Shown here piece by piece: positions 13,501 through 25,500 of a stretch of 64,000 bases of DNA. Within the stretch, counting starts at the first letter, position 1; each line of letters starts with the position of its first letter. Below the pieces are notes generated by a model that was not told where the DNA came from, ran no database searches, and was given only the letters and a program-made list of their open reading frames with translations. The stretch is from Alitta virens (Eukaryota > Annelida > Polychaeta > Phyllodocida > Nereididae), in NCBI GenBank assembly GCA_932294295.1, contig OW028573.1, positions 52,050,329 through 52,114,328 on the forward strand, in the 5' to 3' direction. The position numbers and the translations under genes are program-made.

Positions 13501-16500
13501 TTGGATACCTCTGGATCTCAGGTGAGACAATACTGGATCTAGAAGTTTGGTGAATACCCTCGAGGCTATATTCAGGCCGAAGCACATGGCCCTGAATTGG
13601 TTAGATTTGCCCCGGATGTGAATGCGGAGAAATTTCCAGTATTCTATGGCTACAGGAATGTGCAGGTATGCGTCTGAAAGGTCTATAGTTGTTGTCCATT
13701 CCCCTGGTCGTAATTGACTTCTGATTGAGTGGTCTGTCTCCATGTGGAAGTGTGGACATCAACTGAAGTTGTTTAGAGACTTTAGGTCTATTACCGGTCG
13801 GAAACCTCCTGACTTCTTGTGCACCGTGAACAGGTGGGAATAGAATCTTGGAGATGAGTCTTCGACCAATTCTAGAGCTCGTTTCTGTAGGAGCACTGAG
13901 GAGCACTGAGGAGCACTGTTTTACAATTCTCGTCTCTCAGTAGTTGTACCGGACGAGGAGACCTGCTGAGCGGTGAAGGAGACCAGAAGTTGAGAGTGAG
14001 CCTTGATGTAAGTATTTTCCTGTGCCAGTTGGAGGGGTCCAGAATATCCCATTCTTGATAAAAAGTGATATAGTCCTCCTCCCACTGAGTGGAAGCGGAA
14101 TGAACGACCAAACTTCTAGCTTCTGCGTGGGACTTGTTGTGCAGGTGCAGGCTTGTAGGTTGGCTTAGCAGATTTGCCGCCATTGTTGCCGTTGTTGTTG
14201 GAACGGATGCCTCTGAATGCTTGTTGCGTAGACGGCTGTTGTCTGTAAGTAGACTTTCGAGCCATTGAAGTGATTGAAGTATGGGTGCTGGGTTGCAACC
14301 TAGGGTAGTTCGTTGACCTAGATCTATCCGTCAAGGAAGACACCATGATGTACTCTCTTTCCTCTCTGGCCAATCTTCTCAGGATGTCTGAAGTGTTGCC
14401 GAGGAGAGACGGTTTTCCTTGACAAAGTGGAGATCTCAGTGTGGCCCAGGTTTGAGCTCGACGTGGGACCTTCATAGAGTCTGTAGCCTTTAAAAAACTC
14501 TCCCTTCTGAGCATTAGGGTGGACATGAATGCCCCAGTTGTAAAATTCGTAGTAAAAGACAGAGCTGTCTGAATTTGCTTCCATAGTGCATCTACTACGT
14601 CTGGATCTTGCACTGGTAGGTTGGAAACCTCCACTTCTGTGTCGGCCAGTTTGGAAACTGGGACCGTGGGTTCGCTACCTGGTCTGAGGTAGGAAATCCC
14701 TTCTGGTGGCTTGGCGGACTGAGCAGATAGAGGGAAGTTGGTTCCTCCATGGTACATTAAGCTGAAACTCTTTACGAACCTACAGATGGGATTGGTTGAA
14801 GAGGCTTCGCTTGGCAGATTTTCAGGTGTGCAGGTTTGCATATTAGAAACAGATGAGTAGTGCTAGTGAGTCCGTCACTCCTCTGGATGGAGGGAAGGTC
14901 ACCATTGGCTTGTATGGAGCTTCTGATGTGGCCAGCAAGCCTGCTGAAGAACCACTAGGTTGTTGCTGTTGTGGTGGTTCTTCCCCCGCCAGAATCATGC
15001 CCAGGTTGACCAGTGTAGACCACCTAGTGACTTCGTTGGGGTCGTTGTCTAGGTCCACATTCACAGATCTGTCCAGCGAGAGGGCAGATGTCTTCGACAT
15101 CGGGCCCAAACGTTTCAAAGACCGACGACCGCTGACTGGCTGGGGAGGCTGTCCTCGAGAAGATGGGGATCTCCGGCGTACCGACGTGTTGAATGATCTT
15201 AAAGGGGATCTAAATTTAGAGCCCTTTGACATGTGACTTTCCAGTTGTCTAATCCGTCTAGTCAAGTCCCTCAACCTAGGTCTGGAACTCTTCGGGGACT
15301 CCAGAAGTTCGAGATCACTCTCAGATTGTGTGACAGCATGGATCTGTAGACCAGGGGACTTGAAAGTGGCTCCCTATTTATCTGGTAAACATCCAGTGGG
15401 GATGGTAGGTAGTGATACCACCAATGGCCGACTAAGAGTTTTAGCAATTTCACCAATTGGCCGCAGCTGGGAAGCAGTAGTAACGGTGCCAGTGGCCGGT
15501 GTAACCGACGGCACAGGCAGTGTTTATGGCAAAGCCGATCGTCGAGGTGATGGCGTAGGACGCTGGCAAAGAGTTTTCCCTGCCTTCGACGTCGCAGCAA
15601 CCCCTTAGTTTGCTTATCAGACATGATGTAAGCAACTAATAATCAAAGTAGAATGTTGTAGAGCGGCTTATCTGTCACTGAAGCATTGAAAGGAACAAGT
15701 GACAGTGCTAGGAGCGATCGTCGTATATGTAGTAGATCGCACTAAGTCTCCAGAAATCCAGGCTAAAAATAGTGTACTTACCTGTCTAGTAGAAAGGATA
15801 TCATTTCTGAAATAAACAACGCTTAGCTGTTGTTGCATTAGGCCTGTAGAAATCCATAGATTGCTTGAGACTAACCCCAAATTCCTATAACTCAAACATA
15901 ACAATCGGAGCCGTCCAAACGCATGCGTTCGCTTAGACGGCTGAGAGAGAGGAATGATGTCTAGAGCACTCTCGCGCATGACCATGGACATGGTCACATG
16001 GTCAGAACGGCGGAAAACACCTTTTTAGCCGTAACAGCTATTGAATAGAGGAAATAGCACTGCTAATCATTGTCATGCTCTATTATAGCGATAGGTCTGT
16101 GGGCTTAAGCGAAATAGAGACAACACCTTCTTTTACAGTTATAGCATAGCAATTAAATTATAAGGCTGGCTATGAGACGGAATGAGCAGGAAAAAGCTGA
16201 CTTTTTAAGGCCCTGTTGGTTCTGGGCAACAGATTAAAAACCTCCAATAATTCGAAAATTATTATGGTGACCCGTAATTTATTTTCTCCATATTTTTGCT
16301 TTATATGACAAAACACATAAAATCAACCTATTTTAAAGGGATTCCTATGTTGAAAGTTCACAGGTATTGAGCCACCTTAAATGACAGTTGCATGCACTTT
16401 AATCATCTGAGCCTCCTTTACGAGACTATTTTGAGGTAGTTGCTAGGCATACCTTGTTAGTCGGTGATTCATAAGATGAGACAGACTGAGATGAAGGAGG

Positions 16501-19500
16501 CACAAAGCCGCCTATCACACTTGACCCAGCAATCGCCATGGCAACGTGTTGATTGATACCCTGGATTTCCATACTTTCTTGACTTAGCAAATTACGAGCA
16601 GACCTTGCTTCCGCAGTGGGATCGTGCAATTGAGGAAGGGCATCCATGATTATGGTAATGAGAGGTAAATACAATGTAGCGACTCTTCCTTTCACTTCAG
16701 GATCCTGGAATCGCTCATCCATGTCATGGCTGGCAAAGAGATTCCGCACCACATTGATTGCCTTGCTGTGCAAAGTTGAGTTACTGAAAAAGACAATAAT
16801 AGAATGTAAATATTGCAACATTCTGATGTTATACATCAATTGATTAGCAGGGGGTAAAAGATAAACAAGGCATGACCAGTACAACGTGATGCCGAAACAA
16901 TTGTGAGTATTAGTTGGTTAGGATTCTTAGTGTCTCAATGTCTCAGTGATACTGATCTCAAGTTGAGCCAGCTTATAAGTTATATGACAAGCTGCCAGAG
17001 GCAGACATGTATAGTGATGAGATGATATGGTTGGGAGTCCACACCTTGTAACAGATTTACTCAAAGGGTGGAATCTTTAACCTGCCTTGGCAGTATCATG
17101 AGTTTAGGTTGATTGTTCACCAGAAGAAGTTGCTAGAGTAATCTGCTGTTCACTTAAGCCCAGTTTTTTATTATCGGTTATTGTCTGTGGACGCTAGTTC
17201 AATGTCAGAGGACACTGCATAGGCAGAGTTAGCGCGAATCTAATCAATAAACGGTGGCAAAAATCGCCAATAACTTAGCTAATATTCATAGTTAGACAAT
17301 GAAATTTGGTATACAGTAGTATTTTCATCATGCGCCACAGATTTTGGTATTAGCAGGTCTTTAAATTACGCCAAAACCCCCGCGACACACAATTTCAGGT
17401 GAGCCAACTCAGCATAGGGTTTGTCCTCTGACTGTGAACTAGCATCCACATTGAATAACCGTTAATAAAAAACGGCACTAAAGTGAACAGCTCAGTAGCT
17501 CGGGAAACACTTGAATTTACTTTCATAACTTTCATAATAACAGAACACAGACAAATACTAACTGTGTTTCAAGAGTAAGGGCGAGCTCTGTCAGCACCAA
17601 TCCCGCCAGGTAGTGCTGCATTCTGTAGTCAGTGGATAGATCAGTGTAGAGACCCCTTTCCATCAACGTACAACTAGAAGTGAACGAAGTTTGAGAAGTG
17701 GAACTTGCAATGCTAGGAGAGGGACTAGAGGCAGCCGAAGCGGACACTCCGAAACTTAGAGGTAAGTTGAGCATCACATAATGCTCGTGGGAACAAACAA
17801 TTCGCAAGAATTCAAGCTTGAGAAGCATTAACGATGTACTGTCTGCCAGGGACATGATTTTGTTGCAAATCTGGAAAGAAAGAAAAACACATCATCATTA
17901 ACTAGAAATGACAAATTGATCAATAAAAATAAATGCCAAGAAATGAGATGCAACTATATAGAGCACACTAAAAACTTACAGCGCCACAGTACAGCTTTAT
18001 CAACTGAAAGACAAAGCCTCTGTCCATGAGGGAGAAACAGTCTTGGATGAAGTACGCCAAACTCATGTTCAGTCCTCTCATCAGCAGGAAATCCTGAAGT
18101 GTTAAAGATAACAGTGAAGAAAAATTGACACTGACTGTTTTGTCTAAATCACAGGCCAGGTTTTCATTAAAGCCATAAATTAGTTGACTGAAGCTATATA
18201 ATATAAGCCATCACAAATATTAAACAATAAAGATCTCGCTATTATGATATGCATATACTTTAACCTCACTAGTAATTCATGAATCACCCCATAACCACGA
18301 CAGGAATTACTGGTGAGTTTCAAGTATATCTCCTTAAAATTATGACAAGAAATCTGAACAGAGAGTTTATTTTACCTTGCTGTATCTGTCAACAATATCC
18401 TTGGTGAGCATTGACACCAGCTGGGACACATCATCAGTGAATCGTTCAGGAAAACGAGCTTTACGGGGTATCTGAAGTTTCTCAGCTCTTGCTAGGTGCT
18501 CAGCCATACTCTTCACCTGAAATATGAGGGATTGCAAAAATTAGATCTTATTTTGTCACATCCTTGACATCAAAATAAAAGTGTAATAGACAAATAAATG
18601 TTGCACATACCATCAGCTCAAAGAAGAACCATGAGTTCGCAATTGCAAGTTCTTTGGTGGAGCCACTGGAAACAACCCATTGCAGAGCTATCTCATCATG
18701 GACCAGCTGGAAAACATACAACAAAGTGTTCAGAACAGTGCAAAGTACATAACAACTATTGTTATAGGCTAACTTCTTTTTTTGTAACTACTTCAAAAGT
18801 CTACCTTTTTGCTGTGAGTCCAGTTAGTGAACTGGTTCAGCTCAGGGTGACGAAGGCTACCAGTTCGATCCACAGCTTTGTTCCCTGTGCAGAAAGAAGC
18901 CAGATTATTTCTAGTCATCCTAGTTATCCAGATGTTCTTGGAGGCAAGCTAATTCCAAAACATTCTGAGTTCCGAGAAACATTAAATCCTTACCAATAAA
19001 ACCAGCAACTTCCGCATCAGGCGATGTGGGCCCACTTCCAGGAAGGTCAGGATCGCTGTTGCTACGGTTATGCTTTTGTTTGTGAAATGAGGCCAAAGAG
19101 GAAGGTCTTCCAAGGGTGGCATATCCACTTGTAGGACTGCCAGCTAAAACAGACAGGTTTGGCTCGCTCCGTTCTACACATGCATCCATTTTAGCAGCAT
19201 GAACAAATTTTGTAAGAGAACTGTATCATAAGACACGGAGATCATATAAGGCCAGTTTAAATATACACAATGATATGTGACATTAATAGCTCATTACAAG
19301 ACAAGTATACCTCACAGCAATGACACTCATCAGCTTCTAGCAGAATAGTATGTACTTAGTTTCACAAGACAGCACACCACAACATAAATGATCTAATAGC
19401 ATAATGAAATAATGTTTTAAGGTCTATGATACAGATGCAAAGTAAACTTGTTCATGCCTTTCAAAACTCAAGTTCAACATAATAAAGTGTAATTGAACAT

Positions 19501-22500
19501 AAAAGAAGTCAGTCTGTAACACAAGGTAGTTAAAAGAATCAATGAAAAATTTTAGCTTAAAATTAAAAATAAGATTTGAGACATACTAGAGAGTATACTA
19601 TAGTTTACCTAAATATATCATTATCTACTTAGTCACTTACCAGTGATCATTGAATCTGGATGAGGGAGATTGCAAGTGTACTGAATGTACTGCACGAGCA
19701 AACTGTTGCGATTATGCTGGTCATTTTTTGCTGGAACAAGCTGTTCTATTTGCTTCACAATGCTAGCTACAGCTTCGAAGACAGACTGGCCAACATTTAC
19801 TGCAATTAAACATTGCACAATTATGTCATTTTTATAAAAGTCTTGTATAATTCAATTTGACCTGACGGCTCTCATAACGGACAAACAGAGGAGAACAGAT
19901 CAATCCCTAGTAGAATCAAAATCGCGGCATTTCCCGCCACTTTTGCCGGCAGGTTGCAAATTGGGTCCAGAAATGCAAATCAAGTCAACACTTCAGCTGA
20001 TGCTGTACATGAAAGTGCAGTACATGAACGGTTTGCGAATATGACTTATTATGAAGTTTGTATGAGGGAAGTCTTTAGAAGTATTTTCCAGTTCCGGGAC
20101 AAAAGTGTGAAACTACGGAGTGGACGCTAAATTAACCTTTAACATACTACAACAATTAATGCAGACCGGGTTTTTGCATTACAGCCTCATTGCTGAGCAA
20201 AGTGTAAACAGAGAATTTCAGGTTGGTCAGCTTGCCCATCATCAGTAAAGAAAGTATCTGCAATAACGGAGAACTGACATAGTTAAAAAAAAATAGCCCT
20301 TTGTCTCACAAGATGCTAATGATGTCTAAATAACAAAAGACACTTTTAACCACAGAAATATTCCATGCTTAAAGCTACATTTTTCTGATATTTACATTTT
20401 TCAGAGACACCATATTAGGAAAGACTTCACAAAGAATGAAACCAGCAAAAGACAACAAGTCCAACAAGATTACAAAAAAGAAATCATGAATTCCAGGGAT
20501 CATTTCTCTATAATGTCAATTTCAAGAAACTAAAACCATAAATTCTTAAAATTCAACCCACCAGTTTGGCCAGCAACCATAGGAGGCCGAACCATTAATC
20601 CCACCAACTTGTCTAATATCAGTGGCAAGAAACGGACTAATGGCTCCCCCTCAGCTTGGACCAGTTCAGAGATCGACTTCTTCAGTTCCTCCTCAAACTT
20701 AGATTCTCCAATACGAACGGGAATTTTATTCATCTCTGCTGCATTGACCAACGCGAGGAACTTGTCCAATTTCTTATCCTGTTTTGACATAAATGATTAA
20801 ACATATTAAGGGTAAGTTATAAAGCTTAGATGCAATTTGAAATCCTCTCCTATAAGTATTCAGTCTCTCATTATGACAACATGTAACATTATACGATCGA
20901 CAAATTCACATGACATCAACTTACTTTACAATAGAATTGACAGTAAGGGTGACAACAATTTAATGCTAAGTACAGTAAGGTAAACAAAGTTAGGATATGT
21001 GGCCATTGTTGCGGCCCGTTATGTAAGATGAATAGCTACACAGATAAATAATCATAGAAGTACAGTCGGACCTTCCTTTATCGCGCCTCTAATTAATGCG
21101 AACCTCCGTTATTCGCGGTAACCGCATGTCCCCCGAGCATGGATTGTAATGTTATGTAATAGTCACAACTGGCGTCCATGCACCCGTATACACACACGCC
21201 TTTATGCTATTGTCTGAGATGAACATCTAAAAAGAGCTCTGGTCTCACAACAGCTAGAAAGTCTAAATTGTAATTGATCCTGTCAATTCATAATAACAAT
21301 TCACTTTGAACAGCCTACTGATGTGTCAAGTGTCAGTGTGAAGTGCAATTAAGACACAGCCAGGTAGATCACAGGAATTTCTTTTGGAATTTAATTAACA
21401 GCTAGTGCAATTACTAATTGCTCTATGACTTACTGCAAGCATACTGTAACAGTGAATTGCGATGACTCTTAAAAACAAACTATTTAAGTTATTGTATCTT
21501 AATTGCTATTGCATAAGAGGCTAGATACCGCGAGGGGGCGTGGCAGGTATACCGCGTTAATTAGAGAACCTCTGCTATATCGCGGTTGTGATTTTATGTC
21601 CCCCAAGGACCGCGATATATGGAGGTCACACTGGACTCGAAATCCCTGCTAAAGTACAATGTTCACTACAATAAAATATTTTAACAAGAGACTACGATAT
21701 TTCATAAACATGACTGTGAAATCCTACCAGAGTATGCAAAGAAGTGACAGCCTTGATTGACACACTGAAGATGCCTTTGTGGTTGTCGACCCATTTCATA
21801 CCAGGCAGTTGGACATCTGGATGAAGCATAGAGTAACTCATAGGAGGCTTTTCTACGCTGACTGGTAGGAGATAGTCCCCTTTCACCAAGCAACCATCTC
21901 GTAGAAGTGGGAGCCATGTGTAACCAACAGGAGTCTCTAGCGGTTGTGTGTCTGCTTGAGCCTGGAATGAAATTATTCAAATGAAATAAGGACATGTATG
22001 ATACCAAACTATGTCTATTGTGTTCATAAGCAAAATTAACGGTGATGCTTAGCATTCAGGAGCAATGTCAACGATTACATGAAGCAGATCATTCTCTTAA
22101 GGGGCATAGACTCAAGTGCAGCATCCCATCTTCACATTTGCCTTAGCAGTTCAACAAAAGTACTGCTGAGACACATCAAATGCTACCCGAAACATTATCT
22201 TACCTTGCGCTGACATGACACATGGTAGAACGTAAACAGAAGATGGTGGCTATCCGTCAATTTTGCAGGAATCTTCATTTTCACTTCTTCATAAAAATCA
22301 GGAGTCCTGTCGAAAAAACAGCAATTAACAACAAAATTCAACCAAATATATAGTCGACCAAAAATGGCAAAAGACATAAACTTGACAGCACAGTACCGTC
22401 TCAAATGGTGAAGTAACAAACCTTCTATTTATAAGTCAGTAGTGTTACCGAGTTAATACAAAGGTGCATACGAATGTTATAATATGTCAATCAGTAACTC

Positions 22501-25500
22501 AATCAAAACTAATAAAAAGATTTCTGACTAGAAGATTATTAAATATATCTAATTCATGCAATGAGTATTCCCATTCAAAGACAAACAGAGTAAGTTCACT
22601 CTCAATTTACAAATATTTACAATTCATTCAATTAATGCAGTGTGTTCTGAGGAAGGGAAAAAGTTTGATAGTGACACCAAACTATTTATTCTTGTTATAC
22701 TTCAAAATTAAATATAACACCAGAGATAGTATTAAACTGCACACAGATGTTTTGGGAGGTTATTTATCACATTTGAGAGTAATTGAGATGAGTATAGTGC
22801 ATATTTAGCTCATAATTTCGTGAGTCCACTACAGCTAAAACCACTTGGTCAATATAAGCTAATTAGCCTATAAAATAAATATATCTTTTTACATTATAAA
22901 CACTACAATTTCAAACCAGAGGCCTTTTCTTGTTACAGAATAGCATTAGTTGCCGTTTTCAGGTCCAATACTTTGAACGCAGAAATCAGCAAAAGATGTC
23001 AGTGAAAATATTAAGCAGCGGGTGTCTTTAAGTGTTATACTTTACACCCAGGCAAAGGATTTAGGCTCTCATTAATGACAAATTATTTTGATTGGGTATG
23101 TTTGCAACACCTTGCTCTGTTCAGCTTGAGAGTGCCTACTTTACCCACTTTGGAAAACAGAGTCTCAGCTGAAGCTGAGGCCCTGGCCATAAGACTGAAA
23201 TGGGAAAAGCAAAATTGTAGCAAACACTGCGATGCTGATGACAACATTTATTTCTCACCCTCATGATCACCAGGTAATACAAACAATGTCCAACATATAC
23301 AAACCAAAGTTATCCGCAATTCCAACAAAACATGAAAAATGCAAATTCAAAAGCACATGCATAAAAACAGTGATGTCAAGCAACAAGTAAAACAGTTCAC
23401 CTAAAATCGAAGATAATAATCAAGTCACTTACTTGTTGTGGTATGTTACCGCGGTGTAGCTGTCTCGCATGTATTCTGAACAACTGGACTTCCCAAATAT
23501 CACCTGAGAGAAATGAAAACAAAAAACATGAGATCAATAAGACATGCAAATAACAAAACAACAATAGCACTTATATGTTACACTTATATGTAACACAGTA
23601 TGATTTTATAATCCTTGATGTTAGATGAGCAATAGAGGTAATTCACTCACTGGTAATGCATGGTGATCCTCTTCCCCATTCATAAACTGAACTTTCACAG
23701 TAACATTTCTCGCTGAACCTTGCCGATTTGCAAAGTTGACGTATTTTGGATACAAATACAGAAGATTCCTGCAAAGCATCACAGAATCAAGTGAAAAAGG
23801 AGGTTCCTAATTATAAAAAATGGCAATATAAATGGAGCTACAACTGTGAAAACTGGTCCACAATCAACATACCTGTAAGTTGTGTGAGGTTCAAAAACTT
23901 CCCTTGGAGGGAACTCAACAATTTCCTTTATTGGACGATCTTTGCCTTCAGGGAATGGATCAATTTTGTACAATTCTGGTGTAAGGCAAGACTTGATATC
24001 TTCAGGGCAAGGTGACACATCCAACTTCAGTTGAGCTGAAAATAACACCATAGCATTGAAATGTATGGTCAATTGTTGGTGAAGAATTTACAGCAAATGT
24101 AGACGGCACACCAGTTTAATAACACCACATATAAATCACAGCCAGCCTCACCTGGAATCCACTTTAGTTTCTTAACAGTGGAACTGGTTCTCTTCAAATC
24201 AGCAAGGAATTTATACAAGTCATCATCACAGAGTTTATCAGCTTCCTGTAAGAACAGACCAACAGATATTTTCATCATTATCAACATATTTATGTTGTGC
24301 ACATCCCAATGTTTCTTACATTGAGGCAGCCATAGAAAGATGAATTCCATTCAATATAACATCAGTTTCATATGCAATGCTTTGCAAACCTGCTTAAAGA
24401 AGCCAGAGAGAGTGAGGGTAATTGGCCTGAAGTTAGCGTAACTGGTGGTCTCCTCAGGTCCTCCCAGCCAACTGCTTCTTTTGTCAGTGCTCCTCTGACG
24501 TTCTAGAGAGCCGTGTCGCAAGAAACTTGGCCCAGAAGGCTTGTCTTCATTTTTCTTGCGGAAACTTTCATACTGACCAACTAAGCTGGAACTTGTTCTC
24601 CTGTCTGTTTGGAATGAATAACAGATATGGTTTTGACTAAATACAATGGACAGTTGCACGAATCACTCCACACAAGACAGTTTCCTAAATCAGGAAATGA
24701 ACTGATCTTACAGCATGTGACATGGTTATTATAATATTCCTCTAGGTTATTGTTGCAATTCCATAACGATTGTAGTCATACTATGGAGTCCTTGAGTTAA
24801 AATACACTACAAAACCATCAGACAACATCATCTTGCACCATAAACAGGACAGAATCACATCAATAATTAGACAGACAACTTGACACTTACCCAGACTGTC
24901 AGAGCGACCACTGTCCCTTTCAATGTCCTGATTGCTCTTGCCTTCAATGACACTCTTCAGGTGAATAGCTGTCCATGCAAAAGGCATACGATATTTTCCC
25001 AGTTTCTCACAATAATATTTAGCATTCTGCTTTGCTTTTTCTCGTCCCTGTTAAACAAATTCAGTCTCTTAATATATCCTGACAAAAAAATTAAATTCAA
25101 ATGCCTCTGGCTTCAAAATTTGTTTCACAACGCGTACCTTTTCATCCTTCGTAGACAGATATGGTTCAGCAACTTCTGATATGTCACCCTGCTGTAAAAC
25201 TTTCTCAAGCTGAAATAATATATTATACTGACATTTACCTTCAATTTTTACTATAGATCTATGAAATGTGAGAGCAAATGGCAACACACAACATATCCAC
25301 ACACCTTGATGACAATGAATATATCAGGAGAAGGATAAGTGATGCTGAAGACACAAGCACGACTCAGACTTGATAAATCAGAGTATGGAGTGTGCATTAT
25401 CAGCATCTTCTTGATATTCTCTGAGCACAAATCAAAGTAGAAGTTTTCTGATATCTGAAATTAAATTAAAGTTGTCAATCAAACATGCTAGATTAATAAC

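Larger units (their letters stand above)
11483..16122 (-). mobile_element. Decayed DIRS-type (tyrosine recombinase) retrotransposon
   Basis: The element sits in one DOCK7 intron and is coded on the same strand as the host gene. It has inverted terminal repeats of about 150-160 bases (11551-11711 and 15941-16090). Between the left repeat and the coding part lies an internal complementary region: 11763-11820 is the reverse complement of the outer left edge (11483-11545), and 11821-11840 is complementary to the outer right edge (GCGAAATAGAG at 16112-16122). Reading in the minus direction, gag-like, reverse transcriptase, RNase H-like and tyrosine-recombinase segments occur in the order typical of DIRS elements. 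Frameshifts, stops and a truncated recombinase show it is inactive. DIRS elements integrate without target duplication, and none is seen. Confidence 0.85.
7939..19799 (-). other. dock7: DOCK7 exons 20-35: central helical (ARM-like) region
   Basis: Exons in gene order: 19641-19799, 18994-19173, 18805-18884, 18611-18706, 18376-18516, 17980-18093, 17563-17870, 16453-16783, 10175-10351, 9915-10065, 9729-9828, 9542-9641, 9243-9377, 8990-9142, 8401-8559, 7939-8115. They encode the long linker between DHR1 and DHR2, with conserved blocks [87 protein letters not shown] and [11 protein letters not shown]. The donor at 17562 was chosen as ACA/GTTAGT because the alternative creates a stop. The 19173 acceptor has a weak pyrimidine tract and is supported mainly by phase. 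Confidence 0.9.

Noticed and set aside
17555..17559. Alternative donor GTATTT at the end of exon 17563-17870
   Set aside because: It would join to a TAA stop in the next exon; the GTTAGT donor at 17562 restores the conserved frame.
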